NCBI GenBank assembly: GCA_035556515.1
Contig: DATMEO010000043.1
Span: 1 to 24,723 of the forward strand
Direction: 5' to 3'
Length of the DNA: 24,723 nucleotides
DNA from: Gaiellasilicea sp035556515
GTDB lineage: Bacteria; Actinomycetota; Thermoleophilia; Gaiellales; Gaiellaceae
The notes beneath the pieces were generated by a model that saw only the letters and a program-made list of their open reading frames with translations, was not told where the DNA came from and made no database searches. The position numbers and the translations under genes were made by a program. Positions 1-7,696 of this stretch are shown piece after piece. The stretch's first letter is position 1; each line of letters opens with the position of its first letter.

Positions 1-1
1 T

Positions 2-433
2 CATCCGCCGGCATCGCGCTTCGGCTGGCTCTCTCCGAAGCGCCTGGTCGAGAGGGCGGCGACGCTGATCGACGAGTTCGACGTCCGCGGCGGCGGCCCG
101 CAGACGGTGGCCGCCGGCCTCTCCGGCGGCAACCAGCAGAAAGTGATCCTCGCGCGCGAGATCGACCGCAACCCGAAGGTGCTGATCGCCGCGCAGCCGA
201 CGCGCGGGCTCGACGTCGGCGCGATCGAGTTCGTCCACCGCCGGCTCGTCGAGGAGCGCGACGAGGGCAGGGCGATCCTGCTCGTCTCACTCGAGCTGGA
301 GGAGATCCTCTCGCTCTCCGACCGGATCCTCGTCATGTTCGAGGGCGAGATCGTGGGCGAGTTCCCGCCCAGCGTCACCGAGGAGGAGCTCGGCGTCGCG
401 ATGACCGGCGGCGGTCGGAAGGCGGCGGCTTGA
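2..433 (+). CDS. ABC transporter ATP-binding protein, C-terminal part (cut by window start)
   Basis: The frame is open from the first bases, so the gene begins upstream. About 143 residues remain, from the second nucleotide-binding domain of a double-ATPase subunit that powers import through the two permeases downstream. The ABC signature LSGGNQQK is visible, followed by AAQPTRGLDVGA. The Walker B glutamate position is Gln, which as far as I recall is common in the second domain of the simple-sugar/nucleoside (RbsA/YufO-like) ATPases. The next gene starts 25 bases after the stop. Substrate specificity cannot be read from this fragment; the permease type favours nucleosides or a related small molecule taken from a BmpA-like lipoprotein, which would lie off the left edge. 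Confidence 0.9.
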   Translation, partial: HPPASRFGWLSPKRLVERAATLIDEFDVRGGGPQTVAAGLSGGNQQKVILAREIDRNPKVLIAAQPTRGLDVGAIEFVHRRLVEERDEGRAILLVSLELEEILSLSDRILVMFEGEIVGEFPPSVTEEELGVAMTGGGRKAAA

Positions 434-458
434 GCGAGCCGAAGGCGAGGGAGGCGGC

Positions 459-1760
459 GTGAGCGGCCCGGATCCGTCCCCGCTCGGTCCGCCCCCGCAG
501 CTGGGGACGAGCGAGCCGCCGGAGGGCGGCGAGAATGCCAGCTTCGCGACGCGCTACGCGCTGGCGCAGAAGGCCGGCGGCATCATCGTCCCGCTGCTGA
601 CCGTCGTCCTGGCCTTCCTGATCGGCGGCGTCGTCGTCCTCGCGACGACCGGCAGCAACCCGCTCGACACGTACAAGGCCATCTTCGAGGGCGCCGGTCT
701 GAACTGGTTCATCGAGGTCGGCTCGTACGAGATCCGCCTACCGTTCACCGACACGCACGTCTGGTTCCCCTGGAACATCGACGACATCGAGTCGACTGCG
801 GCGTTCAACCTGCAGCAGACGCTGATCAACTTCGTCCCGCTCGTGCTCACGGGCCTCGCGGTCGGCTTCGCCTTCCGCTGCGGCATGTTCAACATCGGCG
901 GCCAGGGCCAGTATCTCGGCGGCGCGATCATTGCGGTCTGGATCGGCTCCGAGCTGCCCGGCCTCCCGGGCGTCGTGCACATCCTCTTCGCGGTGATCGG
1001 GGGAGCGCTCGCCGGCGCGGTCTGGGCCGGGATCGCCGGCTTCCTGAAGGCGACGGTGGGGACGCACGAGGTGATCTCGACGATCATGCTCAACTGGATC
1101 GCGATCTGGATCGGAGTCTTCCTCTTCGGGCTCGGCGGGCCGCTCCAGAACGACACGCAGCCGTTCGTGCCGGTCTCGAACGACATCCTCGAGGAGTCGA
1201 AGCTGCCGATCTTCTGGGGCGACCCGTTCCTGCAGGCGCTCCACGTCGGCTTCTTCGTCGCGCTGGCCGCCCTCGTCGTCTACTGGATCACGCTCAACCG
1301 GACGACGCTCGGCTACGAGGTGCGGGCGGTCGGCTACAACCCGGAAGCGGCCAGGTACGGCGGCATCTCGGTGGCCCGCAACTACTTCCTCGCGATGGCG
1401 ATCTCCGGCCTCTTCGCGGGCCTGGCAGGCGCGATCGACACCGTCGGCTGGGCGTACCGGATCAACACGAACGACGTGATGATCTCGTCGCAGATCGCAT
1501 TCGTCGGGATCGCGGTTGCGCTGCTCGGGCGCAACAAGGCGATCGGGATCGGGTTGGCCGCGATGCTGTTCGCGTCGCTCGTGACCGGGACCTCGACCAG
1601 GAACCTCGACCCGGAGATCTTCAAGCCCGAGCTGGCGGGCAACCTGACGGTGATGATCCAGGGACTCGTCGTGCTCTTCGTCGGCGCCGACGTGCTGATC
1701 CTCTCGGTGCTCGGCCTGCGCAGACGCCGGCGGCGGCAGGCGGAGGAGGCGACGGAATGA
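459..1760 (+). CDS. ABC transporter permease, nucleoside/simple-sugar type, first subunit
   Basis: This 433-residue inner-membrane protein is one half of the channel of an importer of the BPD_transp_2 (YufP/RbsC-like) family. It has a Pro/Gly-rich cytoplasmic start, a first membrane segment near residues 38-62, a large loop, and then several more hydrophobic segments. The motif FNIGGQGQ, near residue 144, is the family hallmark, and the permease loop GYEVRAVGYNPEAARYGGI is present. The GTG start is supported by GGGAGG at about 448-453. The C-terminus is a basic Arg-rich tail. It overlaps the next permease by 4 bases (ATGA), so the two are translationally coupled. The substrate is inferred only from family resemblance. 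Confidence 0.92.
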   Translation: MSGPDPSPLGPPPQLGTSEPPEGGENASFATRYALAQKAGGIIVPLLTVVLAFLIGGVVVLATTGSNPLDTYKAIFEGAGLNWFIEVGSYEIRLPFTDTHVWFPWNIDDIESTAAFNLQQTLINFVPLVLTGLAVGFAFRCGMFNIGGQGQYLGGAIIAVWIGSELPGLPGVVHILFAVIGGALAGAVWAGIAGFLKATVGTHEVISTIMLNWIAIWIGVFLFGLGGPLQNDTQPFVPVSNDILEESKLPIFWGDPFLQALHVGFFVALAALVVYWITLNRTTLGYEVRAVGYNPEAARYGGISVARNYFLAMAISGLFAGLAGAIDTVGWAYRINTNDVMISSQIAFVGIAVALLGRNKAIGIGLAAMLFASLVTGTSTRNLDPEIFKPELAGNLTVMIQGLVVLFVGADVLILSVLGLRRRRRRQAEEATE

Positions 1761-2953
1761 TCGATCGCCTGCTCTCCTGGCGCCCGAGTGGGACGCCGAC
1801 GCTCGCCTGGCTCGGGATCCTCCTCGGCCTGCTCGCCTTCTGGGTCGCGCTGCCGCCGCTGAAGGTGCGCGAGCCGGCCGTCCCGGTCGTGATCGGCCTC
1901 TTCGCCATCGCCCTCGGGATCTCCGTGCTCTCGCGCGGCGGTGCGCGCCGCCTCGGCTGGGGCGCGATCGTGATCGGCATGCTCGGGATCGGGCTCGGGT
2001 ATCTCGCCACGCGCTCGAGCGAAGGTCATCTCGACCAGGTGATCGTCTGGTCGGCGCTGATGGCGGCGATGCTCCGCTACGCGACGCCGCTCGCCTTCGC
2101 GGCGATGGGCGGCATCTTCTCCGAGCGCAGCGGCGTCGTGAACATCGGCCTCGAGGGGATGATGCTCTCGGGCGCGTTCTTCGGGATCCTCGGCGCCGAC
2201 AAGTTCGACTCGTGGCCACTCGGCCTGCTCTGCGCGGCGCTCTCGGGCGGGGCTTTCGCGCTGATCCACGCCTTCTTCGCAATCCACCTCCGCGCCGACC
2301 AGATCGTCGGCGGCACCGCGATCAACTTCCTGGCGCTGGGGGTCACCGGCTACCTCTTCATCGACATCTACGGCGGCGAAGGGACGCCGCCGGACATCCC
2401 CGGGATTCCGAACGTGCACCTGGACTTCCTCGACGACTGGTACTTCATCGGGCCGTTGCTCGGCCAGCTGAACCTGATGATCTGGCTGGCGTTCCTGACG
2501 ATCGTGGCGACGTGGATCGTGCTCTTCAAGACGCCGATCGGCCTCCGCATCCGCGCCGTCGGCGAGCATCCGCGTGCGGCCGACACGGTCGGGATCTCGG
2601 TCTACAAGACGCGCTACGCCGCGGTCGTCCTCTCGGGGATCCTCGCTGCGCTCGGGGGCGCGTACCTCTCGATCGGGTTCGTCAACTCGTTCAACCAGAA
2701 CATGACCGTCGGCCGCGGCTTCATCGCGCTCGCCGCGGTCATCTTCGGCAACTGGCGTCCGTGGGGCGCGGCGGCGGCGGCGCTCCTGTTCGGCTTCTCG
2801 AGCGCGCTCGCGCAGCGCCTGCCCGCCTACTCGGAATCCGCGGCGGTGCTCTTCCAGGCGCTGCCGTACGTGCTGACGCTGATCGCGGTCGCCGGGGTGA
2901 TCGGCCGCTCGATTCCGCCGGCTGCTGTTGGCCGTCCCTACAAGAAACAGTGA
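1757..2953 (+). CDS. ABC transporter permease, nucleoside/simple-sugar type, second subunit
   Basis: This 398-residue membrane protein is the partner of the preceding permease (YufQ-like). Four membrane segments lie in the first 100 residues, and the family motif VNIGLEGMML follows near residue 128. The cytoplasmic coupling loop GLRIRAVGEHPRAADTVGI mirrors that of the first permease. The ATG overlaps the upstream stop by 4 bases. With the ATPase and first permease it forms a standard importer minus the binding protein. The stop overlaps the GTG of the next small gene, so that gene is in the same transcript. Confidence 0.92.
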   Translation: MIDRLLSWRPSGTPTLAWLGILLGLLAFWVALPPLKVREPAVPVVIGLFAIALGISVLSRGGARRLGWGAIVIGMLGIGLGYLATRSSEGHLDQVIVWSALMAAMLRYATPLAFAAMGGIFSERSGVVNIGLEGMMLSGAFFGILGADKFDSWPLGLLCAALSGGAFALIHAFFAIHLRADQIVGGTAINFLALGVTGYLFIDIYGGEGTPPDIPGIPNVHLDFLDDWYFIGPLLGQLNLMIWLAFLTIVATWIVLFKTPIGLRIRAVGEHPRAADTVGISVYKTRYAAVVLSGILAALGGAYLSIGFVNSFNQNMTVGRGFIALAAVIFGNWRPWGAAAAALLFGFSSALAQRLPAYSESAAVLFQALPYVLTLIAVAGVIGRSIPPAAVGRPYKKQ

Positions 2954-3297
2954 ATTCGAACGGCGGGCCGCCGCGCCCGGGCAGTGCACGCGCATCGGTG
3001 TTCGTCGGCCTGCTCGCGGTCGCGACGATGCCCGCCGCGGTCGTCGCCACGCGCTGGTCACGGGAGTATGACCTTCTCCAGGCGGGTTTCGCGATCCCGC
3101 TTGCAGCCGGGCTCGGCCTGCTCGCGATCGCCCTCGCCCGCCGGGCGCGGTCGCGGCTGGCGCCGACCCTCGGCCACCCGAAGGGAACGAGGACCGCCCG
3201 GCTCGGGCGGCTGCTCGGGATGCTCGGCTTCCTGCTCGCTCTGACGGCGGCGGGGTCGCTCGTCGTCTACTGGATCCTCTCCGTCGTCGAAACCTGA
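2950..3297 (+). CDS. Small three-segment membrane protein, unknown function
   Basis: This frame encodes 115 residues from a GTG that overlaps the permease stop (GTGA). The same frame is open far upstream, but that part is only an antisense-like shadow of the permease gene, so the overlap start is preferred. After a short Pro/Gly/Arg start there are three hydrophobic segments, roughly residues 14-32, 44-62 and 88-110, with basic loops. I do not recognise a family. Position makes it the last gene of the transporter operon. It could be an accessory membrane protein or simply a downstream gene with no role in transport. Confidence 0.7.
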   Translation: MNSNGGPPRPGSARASVFVGLLAVATMPAAVVATRWSREYDLLQAGFAIPLAAGLGLLAIALARRARSRLAPTLGHPKGTRTARLGRLLGMLGFLLALTAAGSLVVYWILSVVET

Positions 3298-3321
3298 TTA
3301 GGCACGGCCGGATTCGGCGGC

Positions 3322-3327
3322 TACCAT
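3322..3327 (+). promoter_or_regulatory. Candidate -10 box of a leaderless promoter for the RodZ-like gene
   Basis: TACCAT ends 7 bases before the GTG at 3335. That is the spacing expected if transcription starts at or next to the start codon, as in many actinobacterial leaderless mRNAs. There is no Shine-Dalgarno sequence in the 37-base gap. No clear -35 box is visible. Confidence 0.45.
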
Positions 3328-3334
3328 TGCCGTC

Positions 3335-4066
3335 GTGTTCGAGATCGGCAATAGCCTGCGCGAGGCCCGCCTCCGCCGCCACATCGAGTTCGTCGACGCC
3401 GAGCACGGCACCAAGATCCGGGGCAAGTACCTGCGCGCGCTCGAGGACGAGCGCTTCGAGTTGCTGCCCTCGCACACCTACATCAAGGGTTTCCTGCGCT
3501 CGTACGCCGACTATCTCGGCCTCGACGGCCAGCTCTACGTCGACGAGTACAACTCGCGCTTCGTGATCGGCGAGGAGGACGCGCCCGTGCGCGCCCGCCG
3601 GGTGCCGGCGGCCAAGGCGAGGCGCTCCGACCGGCGCGAGTCGAGCATCGTCGTCTTCGCGCTGACCGCGATCACGCTCGTGACCGCGCTCGTGATCGTG
3701 GCGTGGCGCTTCGGCAGCCCCGAGGACGAGCCCGTGCACGGCCTGAAGACGTCCACGACTACGCAACGACCGGCCGCGCAGGTGCCGCAGGCGGACGGGA
3801 CGGCACGGCTGGAGCTGCGCGCCACGCGCGGCAACTCCTACCTGCTCGTCAAGCAGGGCAGCGCGCTCGGCGAGATTCTGTACCAGGGGACACTGGAGCG
3901 CAGGCAGACGCAGCGGTTCGACGGCCAGGTGCTGTGGGTCCAGCTCGAGTCGCCGCAGAACGTCCTCGTGCGCCGCAATGGCAACCGCGTTCGGCTGCCG
4001 GCCGCCGTCAAGGCGCAGGGCGTCTTCGTGACGGCGAAGAAGATCTTCGCGGCCGACCCGGCTTGA
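3335..4066 (+). CDS. rodZ: RodZ-like membrane protein with N-terminal helix-turn-helix domain
   Basis: The 243-residue protein has the RodZ layout. An N-terminal HTH_25-type domain (residues 1-75) contains LRRHIEFVDAEHGTKIRGKYLRALE. A basic juxtamembrane stretch follows, then one membrane segment (about 104-125), a Thr/Gln/Pro-rich linker and a C-terminal beta-rich domain of the DUF4115 type (about 148-240). RodZ proteins link the MreB cytoskeleton to cell-wall elongation in rods. Whether this organism has MreB is not visible, so the role is by family only. The GTG start is chosen because the HTH domain begins there and a -10 box lies 7 bases upstream. The stop overlaps the cinA start. Confidence 0.85.
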   Translation: MFEIGNSLREARLRRHIEFVDAEHGTKIRGKYLRALEDERFELLPSHTYIKGFLRSYADYLGLDGQLYVDEYNSRFVIGEEDAPVRARRVPAAKARRSDRRESSIVVFALTAITLVTALVIVAWRFGSPEDEPVHGLKTSTTTQRPAAQVPQADGTARLELRATRGNSYLLVKQGSALGEILYQGTLERRQTQRFDGQVLWVQLESPQNVLVRRNGNRVRLPAAVKAQGVFVTAKKIFAADPA

Positions 4067-5352
4067 CGGCCGCGAACGGCGCGCGTCCGCGTGCGGTCAT
4101 CGTCGTCACGGGCAGCGAGCTCGTACGCGGCGAACGCACCGACCTGAACGGCCCGTTCCTGGCACGCTCGCTGCTCGCACTCGGGATCGAGCCGATCCGG
4201 ATTCACGTCGTCGGCGACGATCCGGCCGAGCTCGAGGCTGCGGTCGCCGAGGCGGTCGCCACGGCGGATCTCGTCGCCACCTCGGGCGGGCTCGGCCCGA
4301 CGCACGACGACCGCACGGTCAGAATCGTGGCGAAGGTCGCCGGTCTGGCCGTACGGGTCGACGCGGAGCTGGAAGAGCAGATCGAAGCCGTCTCCCGGAT
4401 GGTCGCGGAGCGGATGAAGCGTCCCTACGCGGACTTCTCAGACGGGGTCACGAAGCAGGCGACGGTGCCGGAGCCCTCGACGGTCCTCGGCCTCGCCGGC
4501 ACCGCGCCCGGGCTCGTGGTCGACGCGAACGGGACGCCCGTGATCGTCCTGCCCGGGCCGCCGGCCGAGCTGCAGCGGCTCTGGCCGCGCGCACTCGAGA
4601 CACCGGAGATCCGCCGCCTGCTCGACCGGGGGACACCGCCGCTGCGGCGCACGCTGCGCTTCTTCGGTCCCGGTGAGTCGCAGGTCGCGCAGGCCTTCCA
4701 GGAAGCCGGCGGCGATGGGGACGGGCTCGAGGTGACGATCTGCGCCCGCAGCTTCGAGATCCACGTCGATCTCGTCGCGGAGCCGAGCGCCGAGCACCGG
4801 CTGCTCGAGCTCGAGACCGCGCTCTCGAAGCGGCTCGGGCGGTTCCTCTACTCGACCGACGGGCGGGGCGTGGAGGAGATCGTGCTCGACCGGTGCCGCG
4901 AGCTCGGCTGGTCGCTCGCGACCGCCGAGTCGTGCACGGGCGGGCTCGTCGCCGCAGGCTTGACGGCGATTCCGGGCTCGACCGACGTCGTCACAGGCGG
5001 CATCGTCGCCTACGCGAACGAGGTCAAGATCGGCGAGCTGGGTATCCCAGCCGAGCTGATCGAGCAGCACGGCGCCGTCTCCGCCGAGGTCGCCGCGGCG
5101 ATGGCGCGGGGGGCCCGCGAGCGTCTCGGGGTCGACGCTGCTGTCTCGGTGACGGGCATCGCGGGCCCGGGCGGCGGCACGGAGGAGAAGCCCGTCGGGC
5201 TCGTCTACTTCCACGCCGAGACGCCCGACACGAGCAAGGGGGGCTTCTTCAGCTTCCCCGGCGACCGCGACTCGATCCGCCGGCGCTCGGTCGTCGCGTC
5301 GCTGCACCTGTTGCGGCGCCTTTTGGAACAGAATCGAGACAAAGCCGCATAG
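4063..5352 (+). CDS. cinA: CinA, competence/damage-inducible protein with NMN deamidase domain
   Basis: The 429-residue, two-domain protein begins at a TTG overlapping the preceding stop by 4 bases; the open frame further upstream is not homologous. The N-terminal half (about 10-180) is a MoCF-type domain with VVTGSELVRGERTD and TSGGLGPTHDDRT, in known members linked to ADP-ribose pyrophosphatase activity. The C-terminal half (about 270-425) is the PncC-type amidohydrolase with ATAESCTGGLVAAGL and SVTGIAGPGGGTEEKPVG, which recycles pyridine nucleotides by deamidating NMN. Both parts look intact. Location just upstream of recA is a widespread arrangement. Confidence 0.95.
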   Translation: MTAANGARPRAVIVVTGSELVRGERTDLNGPFLARSLLALGIEPIRIHVVGDDPAELEAAVAEAVATADLVATSGGLGPTHDDRTVRIVAKVAGLAVRVDAELEEQIEAVSRMVAERMKRPYADFSDGVTKQATVPEPSTVLGLAGTAPGLVVDANGTPVIVLPGPPAELQRLWPRALETPEIRRLLDRGTPPLRRTLRFFGPGESQVAQAFQEAGGDGDGLEVTICARSFEIHVDLVAEPSAEHRLLELETALSKRLGRFLYSTDGRGVEEIVLDRCRELGWSLATAESCTGGLVAAGLTAIPGSTDVVTGGIVAYANEVKIGELGIPAELIEQHGAVSAEVAAAMARGARERLGVDAAVSVTGIAGPGGGTEEKPVGLVYFHAETPDTSKGGFFSFPGDRDSIRRRSVVASLHLLRRLLEQNRDKAA

Positions 5353-5354
5353 GA

Positions 5355-5909
5355 ATGGCCGGTAGCGTGAGCGGCGATGAACGCCTTCGCCTCTTCCTCG
5401 CCCTCCGGCTGCCCGCAGCCGCCCTCGACGCGCTCGCCGACTGGCAGGCGCGCGAGCTCGAGAGTGGGGAGCGGACCCCGCGGATCGTCCCCCGCGAGAA
5501 CCTGCACGTCACGCTCGCCTTTCTCGGCTCGCGGCCCGCAGCCGAGCTGCCGGCGATCCTCGACGTGCTCGGCCGGGCGGCGAGCGCGACGGAGCCACTG
5601 CGTTTCGACGTCACCGGCTATCGGGAGACACGCTCGGTCGGGATGCTCACGCTCGGCGGCGAGGTGGGTGCTGCGGCGACGCTCGCCGACCGCCTGCACG
5701 CCGAGCTGGCCGGGCTCGGCGTCTACCGCCCCGAGGCACGACCGTGGCTGCCGCACGTGACCGTGTTGCGCTTCCGCGAGCGGCCGCGTCTGCGACCCGA
5801 GGTGGCGCCGCTCGGCTGGGTGTCGTCCGACGCGGCTGCTTTCCTTTCACGTCTGCACCCGTCCGGGGCGCGGTACGAGGTGCACGACTCATTTCCGCTA
5901 GGAGGCTGA
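5355..5909 (+). CDS. thpR: RNA 2',3'-cyclic phosphodiesterase (2H/LigT family)
   Basis: This 184-residue protein carries the two HxT motifs of the 2H phosphoesterase fold, HVTL at residues 51-54 and HVTV at 134-137, each after a hydrophobic strand, with the expected spacing. Family enzymes open 2',3'-cyclic phosphate ends of RNA. The ATG at 5355 lies 2 bases after the cinA stop, with GGAA overlapping that stop as a weak ribosome site; a GTG at 5367 is a possible alternative. It sits between cinA and recA, and its stop is only 4 bases before the recA start, so co-transcription is likely. Confidence 0.92.
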   Translation: MAGSVSGDERLRLFLALRLPAAALDALADWQARELESGERTPRIVPRENLHVTLAFLGSRPAAELPAILDVLGRAASATEPLRFDVTGYRETRSVGMLTLGGEVGAAATLADRLHAELAGLGVYRPEARPWLPHVTVLRFRERPRLRPEVAPLGWVSSDAAAFLSRLHPSGARYEVHDSFPLGG

Positions 5910-5913
5910 TCAG

Positions 5914-7011
5914 ATGAACCGCGAGGAAGCTCTCGACGTCGCCCTCGGGCAGATCGAGCGACAGTTCGGAAAAGGCTCGGTCATGAAGATGAGCGACCAG
6001 GCCCAGGTGCAGATCGGAGCGATCTCGACGGGGTCGCTCGTGCTCGACGTCGCGCTCGGCATCGGCGGTCTGCCGCGCGGCCGCGTCGTCGAGGTCTTCG
6101 GCCCGGAGAGCTCGGGCAAGACGACGCTCGTCTACCACGTGATCGCCGAGGCCCAGCGCCGCGGCGGCATCTGCGCCTTCATCGACGCCGAGCACGCGAT
6201 GGACCCGCAGTACGCGCGCAAGATCGGCGTCAACGTCGACGATCTGCTCGTCTCGCAGCCCGACACGGGCGAGCAGGCACTCGAGATCACCGAGCTGCTC
6301 GTGCGCTCGGGTGCGCTCGACGTCGTCGCGGTCGACTCGGTCGCGGCTCTGACGCCGAAGGCGGAGATCGAGGGCGAGATGGGCGACAGCCACGTCGGCC
6401 TGCAGGCCCGGCTGATGAGCCAGGCGCTGCGCAAGCTCGCCGGCACGCTCAACCGCACCGACACGATCTGCCTGTTCACGAACCAGCTGCGCGAGAAGAT
6501 CGGCGTCATGTTCGGCAGCCCCGAGACGACGCCGGGCGGCCGGGCGCTCAAGTTCTATTCGTCGGTCCGCCTCGACATCCGCCGGATCGAGACGCTGAAG
6601 GACGGGGCGGAGGCCTACGGCAACCGCGTCCGCGTCAAGGTGGTCAAGAACAAGGTCGCGCCGCCGTTCAAGCAGGCCGAGTTCGACATCATCTACGGCT
6701 CCGGCATCTCCTGGGAGAGCACGGTGCTCGACGTCGGGATCGAGCGGAAGATCGTCGCCAAGTCGGGCTCGTACTTCAGCTTCGGCGACGAACGGCTCGG
6801 CCAGGGACGCCAGAACGCGGCCTCGTTCCTGAAGGAGCACCCGGACGTCGTCCAGCAGATCCTGCAGCAGATCCAGGCCCAGGCGGGGCCTGAGCAGGCG
6901 ATCTCGGCGCGGCTGCTGCCGACCGTCGCCGGTGCGGAGGAGGTCACCCCGGTGCTCGACGAGGTCGAGGAAGTCGAGGAGGAGCAGGAGGAAGCCGCCT
7001 CCGCCGCGTAG
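5914..7011 (+). CDS. recA: Recombinase A
   Basis: This 365-residue protein is full length and easily recognised. Walker A GPESSGKT is at residues 63-70, followed by AFIDAEHAMDP, VDSVAALTPKAEIEGEMGD and the L2 region with FTNQLREKIGVMFGSPETTPGG. The tail is strongly acidic (Glu-rich from about residue 345), as in other RecA proteins. It forms filaments on single-stranded DNA, exchanges strands and triggers LexA cleavage. A perfect AGGAGG at 5900-5905 precedes the ATG. No LexA-type palindrome (GAAC-N4-GTTC) is visible in the few bases before it or in the end of thpR, so any SOS control probably acts from farther upstream. Confidence 0.99.
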   Translation: MNREEALDVALGQIERQFGKGSVMKMSDQAQVQIGAISTGSLVLDVALGIGGLPRGRVVEVFGPESSGKTTLVYHVIAEAQRRGGICAFIDAEHAMDPQYARKIGVNVDDLLVSQPDTGEQALEITELLVRSGALDVVAVDSVAALTPKAEIEGEMGDSHVGLQARLMSQALRKLAGTLNRTDTICLFTNQLREKIGVMFGSPETTPGGRALKFYSSVRLDIRRIETLKDGAEAYGNRVRVKVVKNKVAPPFKQAEFDIIYGSGISWESTVLDVGIERKIVAKSGSYFSFGDERLGQGRQNAASFLKEHPDVVQQILQQIQAQAGPEQAISARLLPTVAGAEEVTPVLDEVEEVEEEQEEAASAA

Positions 7012-7030
7012 CGCAGGCAGGGAAGCCGTT

Positions 7031-7447
7031 GTGCCGGAGCAGCCGGACGCCGTCGAGCAGGCGCTGCGGGCGCTCCGCTTCCGCGACCGCTCGGCCGCGG
7101 AGGTCGAACTGCGCCTCGAGCAGCGCGGCGTCGCAGCGGCAGAGCGAGAGCAGGCGCTCGAGACGCTCGAGCGGATCGGTTACGTGGACGACGAGCGCTT
7201 TGCCCGCACGCGGGCGGAGCAGCTTGCCGCCCGCGGCTCCGGCGACGCGTTGATCCGCTACGACCTCGAAGGACGTGGGATCGCTGCGGGGCACGTCGAG
7301 ATCGCGCTCGAGGCGCTCGAGCCCGAGCGGAAACGCGCGGCCCGGATCGCAGAGCAGCGCGGCCGGAGCGTCAAGACCGCTCGGTACCTGGCCTCGAAGG
7401 GATTCGGTGCGGACGCGCTGGAGGGGATCGTTGCACAGGAGGACTGA
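7031..7447 (+). CDS. recX: Regulatory protein RecX
   Basis: This 138-residue, highly helical and charged protein begins at GTG 7031, 19 bases after recA, with GGAAG upstream. It shows the RecX pattern: RFRDRSAAEVELRLEQRG, then LERIGYVDDERFARTRAEQLAARG, and a C-terminal KTARYLASKGFGADALEGIV repeat. RecX binds RecA filaments and limits their activity. The in-frame open stretch before 7031 is only the shadow of the recA end. Its position directly after recA is the usual one. Confidence 0.93.
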   Translation: MPEQPDAVEQALRALRFRDRSAAEVELRLEQRGVAAAEREQALETLERIGYVDDERFARTRAEQLAARGSGDALIRYDLEGRGIAAGHVEIALEALEPERKRAARIAEQRGRSVKTARYLASKGFGADALEGIVAQED

Positions 7448-7696
7448 GAAGCGATAGGATCGGCGGTGCTTCCATTCGACGTTTTTCCTGCACAAGCGCA
7501 TTTTTCCGAAGCTTCTGAAACCTTGGCTCTCTTGACCACTTCAACCTTCAATCCAGCGGACGCCCGGGAGGACTCTCCGGCTCGACCGTGATCTGACGCG
7601 CCAAGACCGGAACGCGGCCGTGCGGGCCGGCGCCGGATGTGAGCACCCGCGACGCTCGTCGCGGAATCCACCTTCTCCCTCTGGAGGCAGGACGGC
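7448..7696 (+). other. Structured leader region before rny
   Basis: This 249-base gap is the longest non-coding stretch in the left part and is AT-richer at 7480-7550, with two T5 runs. A -10-like TAGGAT lies at 7455-7460, 5 bases before a GTG (7466) that opens a 41-codon frame ending at 7591. A perfect 7-base-pair hairpin (CCGCGAC, loop GCTC, GTCGCGG) is at 7647-7664. The rny ribosome site GGAGG is at 7683-7687. The region probably contains the rny promoter and a long 5' leader. I cannot assign it to a known RNA family. Confidence 0.45.

Noticed and set aside
1382..3766. A very long minus-strand open frame (794 codons), and others like it over the permeases, cinA, rny and hflX.
   Set aside because: These are Arg/Asp/Glu-rich shadows produced by high GC opposite well-identified genes.
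5850..5913. A LexA/SOS box before recA.
   Set aside because: No GAAC-N4-GTTC-like palindrome is visible; only the ribosome site AGGAGG stands out.
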